This document shows positions 27,925 through 40,647 of a DNA stretch of 64,000 nt, one piece after another. The stretch is taken from the NCBI RefSeq assembly GCF_034676545.1, contig NZ_JAUCBZ010000015.1:1271001-1335000 (forward strand), in the 5' to 3' direction. Every line of letters starts with the position of its first letter. Position 1 is the first letter of the stretch. A program made the position numbers and the translations under genes. Under the pieces are notes generated by a model, which saw only the letters and a list, made by a program, of their open reading frames with translations, did no database searches and was not told the origin of the DNA. This stretch comes from Pararhodobacter sp. Its GTDB lineage: Bacteria > Pseudomonadota > Alphaproteobacteria > Rhodobacterales > Rhodobacteraceae.

Positions 27925-28000
27925 AGGGGTTTAGCTCAGTTGGTAGAGCATCGGTCTCCAAAACCGAGGGTCGTGGGTTCGAGTCCCCCAACCCCTGCCA
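27925..28000 (+). tRNA. tRNA-Trp (anticodon CCA)
   Basis: A 76-base cloverleaf. The acceptor arm AGGGGTT pairs with AACCCCT, the D-arm is GCTCAGTTGGTAGAGC, the anticodon stem TCGGT/ACCGA encloses CT-CCA-AA with the anticodon at 27958-27960, and the T-arm is GTGGGTTCGAGTCCCCC. The 3' CCA is encoded (27998-28000). Its position just before secE-nusG is the common proteobacterial arrangement. Confidence 0.97.
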
Positions 28001-28172
28001 AGCCTTTCTCACCCGCATTTCAATTTGCACAAGAGTGTTGCACAAACACCAGCCTTGGCGACTTCGTGCCTGCAATCCGGGCGCAGGGTTGAACTCGGGC
28101 CGGGGCGCGCGTATTTGACCGACAACCGCTGCATGGCGTCATGCGGCCCGATATTTCGCCCAGAGGTGCCCG

Positions 28173-28370
28173 ATGGCCAGGACAAATCCGCTCACGTTTT
28201 TGCAACAGGTGCGTTCAGAGACCGCAAAAGTCACCTGGCCGTCGCGCCGTGAAGTGGGTGTCAGCACGGTCATGGTTCTGGTGCTGACGTCGCTGACGGC
28301 GGTGTTTTTCTTTCTCGTCGATTTCCTGATCCGCTCGGGCCTTGGTGCCGTGCTGGACCTCGTCGGCTGA
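28173..28370 (+). CDS. secE: Preprotein translocase subunit SecE
   Basis: A 65-residue single-helix form of SecE. The amphipathic segment FLQQVRSETAKVTWPSR carries the conserved K-V-x-W-P-S core, followed by one transmembrane helix (VMVLVLTSLTAVFFFLVDFL). It clamps SecY in the Sec translocon. The short one-helix version is normal for alphaproteobacteria. Confidence 0.95.
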   Translation: MARTNPLTFLQQVRSETAKVTWPSRREVGVSTVMVLVLTSLTAVFFFLVDFLIRSGLGAVLDLVG

Positions 28371-28455
28371 CGGCTGCTGCCCCCGAAAGTGCCGCTAACC
28401 CCTTGAATGCTGTTCCAGACAGCGCTAAAGGCTGCACAACACCCGACATCAATGC

Positions 28456-28483
28456 GCGCGCCGATTCGGTGCGCACATTTTTT
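28456..28483 (+). terminator. Intrinsic terminator between secE and nusG
   Basis: GCGCGCCG (28456-28463), loop ATT, and CGGTGCGC (28467-28474) make an 8-bp stem with one G-U pair, followed by ACATTTTTT. It would separate tRNA-Trp/secE from nusG, leaving a separate nusG promoter in the next 90 bases (TTGATC near 28522 is a candidate -35). Confidence 0.65.
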
Positions 28484-28576
28484 GTCTGTCGCTCATCATC
28501 GGTCTGATTGCTCGCAAGGGTTTGATCGAAAACGGAATTTTACGGCAGTTCTTGCTGCCGACAATAGGTGAAACGT

Positions 28577-29113
28577 ATGGCCATGCGCTGGTACTCGGTG
28601 AGCGTACTTTCGAATTTCGAAAAAAAGGTCGCGGAAGCGATCCGTACGGCAACTGCGGAAGCCGGGCTTGAGGACGAGATCGACGAAGTTCTGGTGCCGA
28701 CCGAAGAAGTCATCGAAGTGCGCCGCGGCAAGAAAGTAACCTCTGAGCGTCGCTTCATGCCGGGTTACGTTCTGGTCCGCATGGAGATGAACCCGCGCAC
28801 GCAGCATCTGGTCAGCTCGATCAACCGCGTCACCGGGTTTCTGGGGCAGGCCGGCAAGCCCAGCCCGATGCGCGATGACGAGGTCAATCTGATTCTGAAC
28901 CGCGTTGAAGAAGGTCAGGAAGCGCCGCGCAACCTGATCCGCTTCGAGACCGGCGAGAATGTCAAAGTGTCTGACGGGCCGTTTGATGGCTTCTCGGGCA
29001 TGGTCGAGGAAGTCGATGAGGAGAATGGTCGCCTGAAGGTGATGGTCTCGATCTTTGGCCGTCCGACCCCCGTTGAACTGGAATTCACTCAGGTCACGAA
29101 GATCACGTCCTGA
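28577..29113 (+). CDS. nusG: Transcription termination/antitermination factor NusG
   Basis: The start is chosen at MAMRWYSVSVLSNF (28577), the conserved NusG beginning; the in-frame GTG nine bases upstream is less likely. The 178 residues contain the NGN domain (WYSVSV to FLGQAGKPSPM) and a C-terminal KOW motif (FETGENVKVSDGPFDGFSG). It binds RNA polymerase, suppresses pausing and couples to Rho or ribosomes. Confidence 0.96.
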   Translation: MAMRWYSVSVLSNFEKKVAEAIRTATAEAGLEDEIDEVLVPTEEVIEVRRGKKVTSERRFMPGYVLVRMEMNPRTQHLVSSINRVTGFLGQAGKPSPMRDDEVNLILNRVEEGQEAPRNLIRFETGENVKVSDGPFDGFSGMVEEVDEENGRLKVMVSIFGRPTPVELEFTQVTKITS

Positions 29114-29120
29114 GTGTTCG

Positions 29121-29154
29121 CGTGGGAGGTAAGCCCGAGGGCAAGCCGAACCAC
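29121..29154 (+). promoter_or_regulatory. Candidate L1-binding autoregulatory site before rplK
   Basis: GTGG (29122-29125) pairs with CCAC (29151-29154) and encloses a second short helix, GCCC-GA-GGGC, with an asymmetric purine loop between them. Two helices around an asymmetric loop is the known shape of L1 binding sites on L11-L1 messenger leaders. The location, between nusG and rplK, fits. Confidence 0.45.
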
Positions 29155-29208
29155 TAAGCATGCCTGCGCGGCTCGACCGTTTGGGCACTGACGAAAAGGA
29201 GCGGCCAC

Positions 29209-29661
29209 ATGGCCAAGAAAGTTATCGGGCAGCTGAAGCTGCAAGTGAAGGCGGGGCAAGCCAACCCATCGCCACCCGTAGGCCCGGCCTTGGGTCAGCG
29301 CGGCATCAACATCATGCAGTTCTGCAAGGACTTCAACGCGAAGACCGCAGACCTGGAACCCGGTTCGCCGATTCCGGTCGTGATCACCTATTACCAGGAC
29401 AAGTCGTTCAGCCTCGAGCTGAAATCGTCGCCTGCGTCGTGGTATCTGAAAAAGGCCGCTGGCCTGAAGCCGGTCGGCAAGCGTAACCGCGCCAAAGGGT
29501 CCGTGACCCCAGGCCGTACGACCGCTGGCACCGTGACCGTGGCGCAAGTTCGCCAGATCGCAGAAGCGAAAATGAAAGACCTGAGCGCTGTCGATATCGA
29601 AGGCGCCATGTTGATCATCGTGGGCTCGGCAAAGTCGTGCGGCATCGAGATTAAGGGGTAA
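29209..29661 (+). CDS. rplK: 50S ribosomal protein L11
   Basis: A 150-residue protein starting MAKKVIGQLKLQVKAGQA behind AAGGAG. The conserved PSPPVGPALGQRGINIMQFC and the C-terminal rRNA-binding KSCGIEIKG are present. L11 forms the GTPase-associated stalk base on 23S rRNA. Slightly longer than the 141-residue typical form because of SSPASWYLKK and C-terminal residues. Confidence 0.97.
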   Translation: MAKKVIGQLKLQVKAGQANPSPPVGPALGQRGINIMQFCKDFNAKTADLEPGSPIPVVITYYQDKSFSLELKSSPASWYLKKAAGLKPVGKRNRAKGSVTPGRTTAGTVTVAQVRQIAEAKMKDLSAVDIEGAMLIIVGSAKSCGIEIKG

Positions 29662-29664
29662 ATC

Positions 29665-30363
29665 ATGGCCAAGCTTGGAAAACGTACCCGCGCCGCCCGT
29701 GAAGCCTTTGCTGGAAAAGCAAATCTCAAGGTCGAAGACGCGATCTCCCTGGTGCAGGGTTCTGCCAATGCGAAATTCGACGAGACCGTCGAAGTCGCAA
29801 TCAATCTCGGCGTAGACCCGCGCCACGCGGACCAGATGGTCCGTGGCGTCGTGTCGCTGCCCAACGGCACCGGCAAAACGGTTCGTGTGGCCGTGTTCGC
29901 CCGCGGCGCAAAGGCCGATGAGGCCCGCGAAGCTGGCGCTGATATCGTCGGCGACGAGGACCTGATGCAGGCGATCCAGGGCGGCGTGATCAACTTTGAT
30001 CGCTGCATTGCGACGCCGGACATGATGCCGATCGTCGGTCGTCTTGGCAAGATCCTCGGCCCGCGCAACCTGATGCCGAACCCGAAGGTCGGCACGGTGA
30101 CGATGGACGTGGCGCAAGCCGTGGCAAATGCCAAGGGCGGCGAAGTTCAGTTCAAGGCCGAAAAAGGTGGTGTCATTCACGCGGGCGTGGGCAAAGCCTC
30201 GTTCAGCGCCGACGCACTGGCCCAGAACATCCGCGCCATCGTTGACGCGGTTGCCAAGGCCCGCCCGACGGGTGCCAAAGGCACCTATATGCGCAAGGTT
30301 TCGCTGTCCTCGACCATGGGTCCGGGCGTCAGCGTCGATGTTGCGTCGGCCCAGGGTCTGTGA
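29665..30363 (+). CDS. rplA: 50S ribosomal protein L1
   Basis: A 232-residue L1 protein, 3 bases after rplK. Motifs seen: VEDAISLVQGSANAKFDETVEVAINLGVD-type start region, GRLGKILGPRNLMPNPK (the central RNA-binding signature) and KAEKGGVIHAGVGK. L1 forms the mobile stalk near the E site and represses its own operon. Complete. Confidence 0.97.
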   Translation: MAKLGKRTRAAREAFAGKANLKVEDAISLVQGSANAKFDETVEVAINLGVDPRHADQMVRGVVSLPNGTGKTVRVAVFARGAKADEAREAGADIVGDEDLMQAIQGGVINFDRCIATPDMMPIVGRLGKILGPRNLMPNPKVGTVTMDVAQAVANAKGGEVQFKAEKGGVIHAGVGKASFSADALAQNIRAIVDAVAKARPTGAKGTYMRKVSLSSTMGPGVSVDVASAQGL

Positions 30364-30366
30364 CCC

Positions 30367-30394
30367 GTAGGGTGTGTGCTTGCACGCACCGTAC
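30367..30394. repeat. Palindromic intergenic repeat family A, copy 2
   Basis: GTAGGGTGTGTGC-TT-GCACGCACCGTAC directly after the rplA stop, an imperfect palindrome matching the copies at 12495 and 36000. It is inserted inside the ribosomal-protein operon. Confidence 0.75.
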
Positions 30395-30440
30395 CAGAAT
30401 ACCCGGTCCTTCGGGACCTGGGTTGACAGGGCGGAAACGC

Positions 30441-30625
30441 CCTGTCCTGTCCGAGACGGTGGGTGTCTGACGGTTTCGACCGGATGACTTAATTTCCTGC
30501 CTGAGATGGGAAACGAGACGAATTTGGTCGGGGAGTATTCCTCGGGTGGTTTTGGCCTCGGCTCCTGATCGGACCCGAACGCCCCGGTTCGCCGGGGCAC
30601 AATTGAGCCGGGGGGCAACCCCCAA
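30441..30625 (+). ncRNA. L10 (rplJL) autoregulatory leader
   Basis: The gap between rplA and rplJ holds several conserved-looking helices, including TTTCCTGCCTGAGATGGGAAA (about 30491-30511), a GCCCCGG-TTCG-CCGGGGC hairpin (30581-30598) and GGGGG-CAA-CCCCC (30611-30623). L10 or the L10-L12 complex binds such leaders to control rplJ translation. Identification is by position and helix pattern; the ends are approximate. Confidence 0.55.
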
Positions 30626-30640
30626 ACTTGGAGCAAACCT

Positions 30641-31156
30641 GTGGATAGAGCACAAAAAGAAAGTCTGGTCGAAGAACTTGGCCAGATCTTTGAAAGCTCT
30701 GGCGTTGTTGTGGTTTCACACTACGCCGGCATGACGGTTGCTGAGATGCAGGACCTGCGCGCGAAAATGCGTGTTGCGGGTGGGTCTGTACGCGTTGCCA
30801 AGAACAAGCTCGCCAAGATCGCCCTTGAAGGAAAGCCCTGCGCAAGCATCGCAAACCTTCTGACGGGCATGACCGTGCTCGCCTATTCCGAAGATCCTGT
30901 CGCCGCGGCGAAAGTGATCGACGACTTTGCCAAGACCAACAAGAAGTTGGAAATCCTTGGCGGAGCAATGGGTGAGACCGCTCTGGACCAGGCTGGTGTC
31001 CAGGCCGTGGCACAGATGCCGTCGCGTGAGGAGCTTATCGCTTCGATCGTTGGCTGCATCGGGGCTCCTGCTTCGAACATCGCTGGTGCAATTGGCGCGC
31101 CTGCTTCGAACATCGCTGGCATCCTCTCCACTCTGGAGGAGCGGGAAGCCGCTTGA
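30641..31156 (+). CDS. rplJ: 50S ribosomal protein L10
   Basis: A 171-residue protein starting at GTG (30641), VDRAQKESLVEELGQIF, preceded by TTGGAG. The N-terminal rRNA-binding domain and the C-terminal helix (VGCIGAPASNIAGAIGAPAS) that anchors L7/L12 dimers are present; this tail contains a near-perfect duplication of GAPASNIAG. In its usual place before rplL. Confidence 0.95.
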   Translation: MDRAQKESLVEELGQIFESSGVVVVSHYAGMTVAEMQDLRAKMRVAGGSVRVAKNKLAKIALEGKPCASIANLLTGMTVLAYSEDPVAAAKVIDDFAKTNKKLEILGGAMGETALDQAGVQAVAQMPSREELIASIVGCIGAPASNIAGAIGAPASNIAGILSTLEEREAA

Positions 31157-31228
31157 GCAATTGAAGGACCGCATGGGGCATGACGCCCCGTGTCGGATCA
31201 CACCTTGACTGAATGAATGGACACCAAA

Positions 31229-31606
31229 ATGGCTGATCTTAAAGCGCTCGCAGAGCAAATCGTAAACCTGACCCTGCTGCAGGCTCAGGAACTGAAAACC
31301 ATCCTGAAGGATGAGTATGGCATCGAGCCCGCTGCTGGCGGCGCCGTGATGATGGCTGGCCCGGCTGCTGCCGGCGCTGAAGCTGCTGAAGAGAAGACCG
31401 AATTCGACGTCGTTCTCGTGGAAGCTGGCCCGAACAAGATCAACGTGATCAAGGAAGTTCGCGGCATCACCGGTCTGGGCCTGAAAGAAGCCAAGGATCT
31501 GGTCGAAGCTGGCGGCAAAGCCGTGAAAGAAGCAGCGCCGAAGGCCGAAGCAGAAGAAATCAAAGCGAAGCTGGAAGCAGCTGGCGCCAAGGTTGAACTG
31601 AAGTAA
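31229..31606 (+). CDS. rplL: 50S ribosomal protein L7/L12
   Basis: The start is taken at MADLKALAEQ (31229), the conserved beginning; the in-frame ATG at 31217 adds four residues. The 125 residues have the dimerisation N-domain (LAEQIVNLTLLQAQELK), an Ala/Gly-rich hinge and the C-domain (FDVVLVEAGPNKINVIKEVR, GLGLKEAKDLVE) that recruits translation GTPases. Confidence 0.96.
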   Translation: MADLKALAEQIVNLTLLQAQELKTILKDEYGIEPAAGGAVMMAGPAAAGAEAAEEKTEFDVVLVEAGPNKINVIKEVRGITGLGLKEAKDLVEAGGKAVKEAAPKAEAEEIKAKLEAAGAKVELK

Positions 31607-31645
31607 TCGGACGGGGTGCAAGGCACCCTGTCGCAAGAATTGGCT

Positions 31646-31682
31646 GGGTCCGGCATGTCCGGGCCCGGCCCGTGCTGTTTTT
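31646..31682 (+). terminator. Possible attenuator hairpin between rplL and rpoB
   Basis: GGGTCCGG (31646-31653), loop CATGT, and CCGGGCCC (31659-31666), followed after a GC stretch by TTTTT (31678-31682). The gap separating rplL and rpoB is about 250 bases, and partial termination here is known in other proteobacteria. A second stem GGTCTGG...CCAGACC follows near 31692. Partial rather than full termination is inferred. Confidence 0.4.
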
Positions 31683-31858
31683 GGCGATCGGTCTGGCATC
31701 CATCCGGGCCAGACCGACCTCCAGAAGCAGCCAGGGCTCGGGAGCTGACCGGTGGGACGGTCGGCAGGAATGGGGCCCCGCTTCTGTTTCGCATGGGGCA
31801 ATGCCGCCGAGGCCCAACGGCTGGCGTGTCCGCGAAAGAATGAAAGGTTATACCGAGC

Positions 31859-34800
31859 ATGGCTCAGTCCTATGTAGGCCAAAAGCGCATCCGTCGGATG
31901 TTCGGCAAAATCCGTGAAGTCCTGGAAATGCCAAACCTGATCGAGGTTCAAAAGTCGTCTTACGACTTGTTCCTGCGGTCGGGTGACAGCGATACGCCCT
32001 TGGATGGCGAAGGCCTGATGGGGACCTTCCAGTCGGTTTTCCCGATCAAGGATTTCAACGAAACCGCTGTTCTGGAGTTCGTGAAATACGATCTGGACAA
32101 GCCAAAATACGACATTGATGAATGTCAGAGCCGTGACATGACCTATGCTGGCCCGCTCAAGGTCACGCTGCGTCTGATCGTGTTTGATGTGGACCCGGAC
32201 ACCGGTGCGAAATCGGTCAAGGACATCAAGGAACAAGAAGTTTTCATGGGCGATCTGCCGTTGATGACGCCGGTCGGAACGTTCATCGTGAACGGCACCG
32301 AGCGCGTGGTCGTCAGCCAGATGCACCGCAGCCCCGGCGTGTTCTTCGACCACGACAAGGGCAAGACGCATTCGTCGGGCAAGCTGTTGTTCCAGTGCCG
32401 CATCATCCCGTATCGCGGTAGCTGGCTTGACTTCGAGTTCGATCCCAAGGACCTCGTGTTTGCCCGCATCGACCGCCGCCGGAAATTGCCGGTGACGACG
32501 CTTCTCTATGCCCTGGGCATGGATCAGGAAGAGATCGTCGACGCCTATTACAACAACGTTACGTACCGTCTGGAAAAGAACCGTGGTTGGGTCACCAAGT
32601 TCTTCCCCGAGCGCGTGCGCGGCACCCGTCCAACGATGGATCTGGTCGATGCGAACACCGGCGAGATCATCCTGAAGGCCGGCGACAAGGCCACGCCGCG
32701 TCTGGTCAAGAAGTGGATCGACGACGCCAGCATCACCGACCTTCTGGTGCCATTCGAGCATATCCTCGGCCGCTTTGCCGCGCGGGATCTGATCAACGAG
32801 GAAACCGGTGAGATCTGGATCGAAGCCGGCGACGAGATCACCTGGGAGCTGGACAAGGATGGCGAGGTCAAGGGCGGCAGCCTGAAGACCCTGCTCGATC
32901 AGGACATCACCGAGATTTCGATCCTCGACATCGACAACGCCAACATCGGCCCCTACATCCGCAACACCTTGGCGGCCGACAAGAACATGAGCCGCGACAC
33001 CGCGCTGATGGACATCTACCGCGTCATGCGTCCGGGTGAGCCACCCACCGTCGATGCGGCCTCGGCACTGTTCGACACGTTGTTCTTTGACAGCGAGCGC
33101 TACGATCTTTCTGCGGTGGGCCGCGTGAAAATGAACATGCGCCTCGATCTGGATGCGCCCGACACGCAGCGCACCTTGCGCAAAGAGGACATCATCGCCT
33201 GTATCAAGGCGCTGGTTGAATTGCGCGATGGTCGCGGCGAAATCGACGACATCGACCACCTCGGCAACCGCCGGGTGCGCTCGGTCGGCGAATTGATGGA
33301 GAACCAGTATCGCCTGGGCCTGCTGCGCATGGAGCGCGCGATCCGCGAGCGCATGTCGTCGGTCGATATCGACACTGTCATGCCTCAAGACCTGATCAAC
33401 GCCAAGCCGGCGGCGGCGGCGGTGCGTGAATTCTTCGGCTCGTCGCAGCTGTCGCAATTCATGGACCAGACCAACCCGCTGTCGGAAGTGACGCACAAGC
33501 GTCGCCTTTCGGCACTGGGGCCGGGCGGTCTGACGCGTGAGCGCGCAGGCTTCGAGGTGCGCGACGTTCACCCGACCCACTATGGCCGGATGTGCCCGAT
33601 CGAGACGCCGGAAGGTCAGAACATCGGTCTGATCAACTCGCTGGCCACTTATGCCCGCGTGAACAAATACGGCTTCATCGAAACCCCGTATCGCAAGGTG
33701 ATCGACGGCAAGGTGACGGACGAGGTGCAATACCTCTCGGCCACCGAGGAACAGCGCCACGTCATCGCGCAGGCCAACGCCTCGCTCGATGAGAATGGCG
33801 AATTCCTCAATGAACTGGTGTCGACCCGCAAGGGCGGCGATTTCATGCTGAACCCGCGCGAAGTGATCGACATGATCGACGTCTCGCCGAAACAGCTGGT
33901 TTCGGTCGCCGCGTCACTGATCCCGTTCCTTGAGAATGACGACGCCAACCGCGCCTTGATGGGCTCGAACATGATGCGTCAGGCGGTTCCGTTGCTGCAA
34001 AGCGACGCACCGCTGGTCGGCACCGGGATCGAGGGCATCGTCGCCCGCGACTCGGGCGCGTCGATCATGGCGCGTCGTGCCGGTGTCGTTGACCAGGTGG
34101 ATGCGATGCGTATCGTTATCCGCGCCACCGAGATGCTGGAACCCGGCGAGCCGGGCGTCGATATCTATCGTCTGCGCAAGTTCAAGCGCTCGAACCAATC
34201 GTCCTGCATCAACCAGCGCCCGCTGGTGAAGGTCGGCGAAACGGTGTCGCGTGACGAAGTGATCGCCGATGGTCCAAGCACCGATATGGGTGAATTGGCC
34301 GTGGGTCGCAACATCGTCGCGGCCTTCATGCCGTGGAACGGGTACAACTATGAGGACTCGATCCTGATCTCCGAGCGGATCCTGAAGGATGACGTCTATA
34401 CCTCGATCCACATCGAGGAATACGAAGTCGCCGCCCGCGATACAAAGCTTGGGCCAGAGGAAATCACCCGCGACATTCCGAACGTCGGCGAGGAAGCGCT
34501 GCGCAACCTCGACGAAGCGGGCATCGTCTATATCGGCGCCGAGGTTCAGGCCGGCGATATTCTGGTCGGCAAGATCACGCCAAAGGGTGAAAGCCCGATG
34601 ACGCCGGAAGAAAAGCTGCTGCGCGCCATCTTTGGCGAAAAGGCCTCGGACGTGCGCGACACCTCGATGCGTCTGCCGCCCGGCTCGTATGGCACCGTGG
34701 TCGAAGTGCGTGTGTTCAACCGTCATGGCGTGGACAAGGACGAACGCGCCCTGCAGATCGAACGCGAGGAAATCGAAAGCCTGTCGCGCGACCGTGACGA

Positions 34801-35998
34801 CGAGATGGCGATCCTGGATCGCAACATCTACTCGCGTCTGCGGACCCTGATCCTTGGCAAGACTGCCGTGAAGGGCCCCAAGGGCGTGCGTCCGAACACC
34901 GAAATCACCGAAGAACTGCTCGACGGGCAGTTGTCGCGTGGTCAGTGGTGGCAGCTTGCGCTCGCCGAGGAATCGGAAGCGCAGGAAGTCGAGGCGCTGA
35001 ATGCGCTCTATGAGCAGCAAAAGCGCCAGCTGACGCATCGTTTCGACGACAAGGTCGAGAAAGTGCGCCGGGGTGATGACTTGCCGCCGGGCGTGATGAA
35101 AATGGTCAAGGTGTTCCTGGCGGTGAAGCGCAAGCTGCAACCGGGTGACAAGATGGCCGGTCGTCACGGCAACAAAGGTGTTGTGTCCAAGGTGGTGCCC
35201 GAAGAGGACATGCCGTTCCTCGCGGATGGCACGACCGTTGACCTCGTGCTGAACCCGCTGGGTGTGCCGTCGCGGATGAACGTGGGGCAGATTCTGGAGA
35301 CGCACATGGGCTGGGCGCTGCGCGGTCTGGGCATCCAGATCGACGAGGCTCTGCAAGAGTATCGTCGTTCCGGCGACATGACCCCGCTGCGCGACAAGAT
35401 GCGTCTGGGGTATGGCGATCAGGTCTATGACGACGCCTTCGCCGACATGGACGAGGAGAGTCTTGTCGAGTCGGCGTCGACCGTGACCAAGGGCGTCCCG
35501 ATCGGCACGCCGGTGTTCAACGGCGCCAAGGAGGCCGACGTGAACGACGCCCTGCGCCGTGCCGGGTTCAGTGAATCCGGTCAGTCGGTGGTGTTCGATG
35601 GTCGGTCAGGCGAGCAATTCGCCCGGAAGGTCACCGTGGGCGTGAAATACATGCTCAAGCTGCACCACCTGGTCGATGACAAGCTGCACGCCCGGTCAAC
35701 CGGGCCGTACAGTCTGGTCACGCAGCAGCCGCTGGGTGGCAAGGCGCAGTTCGGTGGCCAGCGTCTGGGTGAGATGGAGGTCTGGGCTCTTGAGGCTTAT
35801 GGCGCTGCCTATACCCTGCAGGAAATGCTGACCGTGAAGTCGGACGATGTGGCAGGCCGGACCAAGGTCTACGAATTGATCGTCAAGGGCGAGGACAACT
35901 ATGAGGCCGGTGTGCCTGAATCCTTCAACGTGCTGGTGAAGGAAGTCCGCGGCCTCGGCCTCAACATGGAACTCCTGAATTCGGAGGAAGAGGAATAA
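31859..35998 (+). CDS. rpoB: RNA polymerase beta subunit
   Basis: A 1379-residue intact frame starting MAQSYVGQKRIRRMFGKIRE. The rifampicin-binding segment reads SQLSQFMDQTNPLSEVTHKR, then RLSALGPGG, with the usual sensitive-type Asp, His and Ser residues. The C-terminal GDKMAGRHGNKGVVSK (active-site lysines) and MEVWALEAYGA are present. Beta forms half of the catalytic centre. Co-transcribed with rpoC. Confidence 0.98.
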   Translation: MAQSYVGQKRIRRMFGKIREVLEMPNLIEVQKSSYDLFLRSGDSDTPLDGEGLMGTFQSVFPIKDFNETAVLEFVKYDLDKPKYDIDECQSRDMTYAGPLKVTLRLIVFDVDPDTGAKSVKDIKEQEVFMGDLPLMTPVGTFIVNGTERVVVSQMHRSPGVFFDHDKGKTHSSGKLLFQCRIIPYRGSWLDFEFDPKDLVFARIDRRRKLPVTTLLYALGMDQEEIVDAYYNNVTYRLEKNRGWVTKFFPERVRGTRPTMDLVDANTGEIILKAGDKATPRLVKKWIDDASITDLLVPFEHILGRFAARDLINEETGEIWIEAGDEITWELDKDGEVKGGSLKTLLDQDITEISILDIDNANIGPYIRNTLAADKNMSRDTALMDIYRVMRPGEPPTVDAASALFDTLFFDSERYDLSAVGRVKMNMRLDLDAPDTQRTLRKEDIIACIKALVELRDGRGEIDDIDHLGNRRVRSVGELMENQYRLGLLRMERAIRERMSSVDIDTVMPQDLINAKPAAAAVREFFGSSQLSQFMDQTNPLSEVTHKRRLSALGPGGLTRERAGFEVRDVHPTHYGRMCPIETPEGQNIGLINSLATYARVNKYGFIETPYRKVIDGKVTDEVQYLSATEEQRHVIAQANASLDENGEFLNELVSTRKGGDFMLNPREVIDMIDVSPKQLVSVAASLIPFLENDDANRALMGSNMMRQAVPLLQSDAPLVGTGIEGIVARDSGASIMARRAGVVDQVDAMRIVIRATEMLEPGEPGVDIYRLRKFKRSNQSSCINQRPLVKVGETVSRDEVIADGPSTDMGELAVGRNIVAAFMPWNGYNYEDSILISERILKDDVYTSIHIEEYEVAARDTKLGPEEITRDIPNVGEEALRNLDEAGIVYIGAEVQAGDILVGKITPKGESPMTPEEKLLRAIFGEKASDVRDTSMRLPPGSYGTVVEVRVFNRHGVDKDERALQIEREEIESLSRDRDDEMAILDRNIYSRLRTLILGKTAVKGPKGVRPNTEITEELLDGQLSRGQWWQLALAEESEAQEVEALNALYEQQKRQLTHRFDDKVEKVRRGDDLPPGVMKMVKVFLAVKRKLQPGDKMAGRHGNKGVVSKVVPEEDMPFLADGTTVDLVLNPLGVPSRMNVGQILETHMGWALRGLGIQIDEALQEYRRSGDMTPLRDKMRLGYGDQVYDDAFADMDEESLVESASTVTKGVPIGTPVFNGAKEADVNDALRRAGFSESGQSVVFDGRSGEQFARKVTVGVKYMLKLHHLVDDKLHARSTGPYSLVTQQPLGGKAQFGGQRLGEMEVWALEAYGAAYTLQEMLTVKSDDVAGRTKVYELIVKGEDNYEAGVPESFNVLVKEVRGLGLNMELLNSEEEE

Positions 35999-35999
35999 C

Positions 36000-36056
36000 G
36001 GTGCGTGCCAGCACGCACCCTACGCAACAGCCGTAGGGTGCGTGGTTCCACGCACC
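36000..36056. repeat. Palindromic repeat family A, tandem pair (copies 3 and 4)
   Basis: GGTGCGTGCCAGCACGCACC with CTAC (36000-36023), then GTAG with GGTGCGTGG-TTCC-ACGCACC-type palindrome (36033-36056). The two units are in opposite orientation, separated by 9 bases, and fill most of the rpoB-rpoC gap. Confidence 0.8.
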
Positions 36057-36095
36057 TTCACTCCGCTCCCCCGACGCCTTTTCAAGGAATGTAAA

Positions 36096-40330
<4,235 letters not shown>

Positions 40331-40360
40331 GTCAACGCCGCAGCAAAAAAAAAGCCCTTG

Positions 40361-40392
40361 CCCCCCGCAGCCCAGCGCTGCGGGGGGTTTTT
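40361..40392 (+). terminator. Strong terminator of the rpoBC operon
   Basis: CCCCCCGCAG (40361-40370), a 7-base loop and CTGCGGGGGG (40378-40387), then TTTTT. A perfect 10-bp stem 30 bases after the rpoC stop, with an A-run upstream as well. It marks the end of the ribosomal/RNA polymerase transcription unit. Confidence 0.95.
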
Positions 40393-40647
40393 AATGTCTG
40401 CCCTTATGGCGGGTCATGCCTTGGGTCAGATGGCAAAACGCAGCCGAGGGTATCCAAAGCGGTGGCATTGATCGTCGGGCGGCAAAAGCCACTTGGCCTT
40501 TGCGCGAAAGACTGCTCGAATGCGCCGAAGATTCGGAAGGCAAGCGCCACACGTCCAACCCCTCAACCCCTGAAGCGTCCAATGCCGGTTTTTCACGCAT
40601 TGATTGCCAACTTGATATGCAGGATTTCGCAATCCCGTTGAGCAGGA
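40393..40647. other. Gap between rpoC terminator and amidohydrolase
   Basis: 255 bases without a convincing gene, more mixed in base composition than the flanks. It should contain the amidohydrolase promoter, but I see no clear box or repeat. It is the boundary between the core operon and the accessory region. Confidence 0.5.

Noticed and set aside
33430..33540. Possible rifampicin-resistance changes in rpoB
   Set aside because: The residues at the common resistance positions (Asp, His and Ser of the cluster) are the sensitive-type ones.
30716..33760. A 1014-residue minus-strand open frame through rplJ, rplL and rpoB
   Set aside because: Antisense shadow of essential conserved genes; no family match and no start context.
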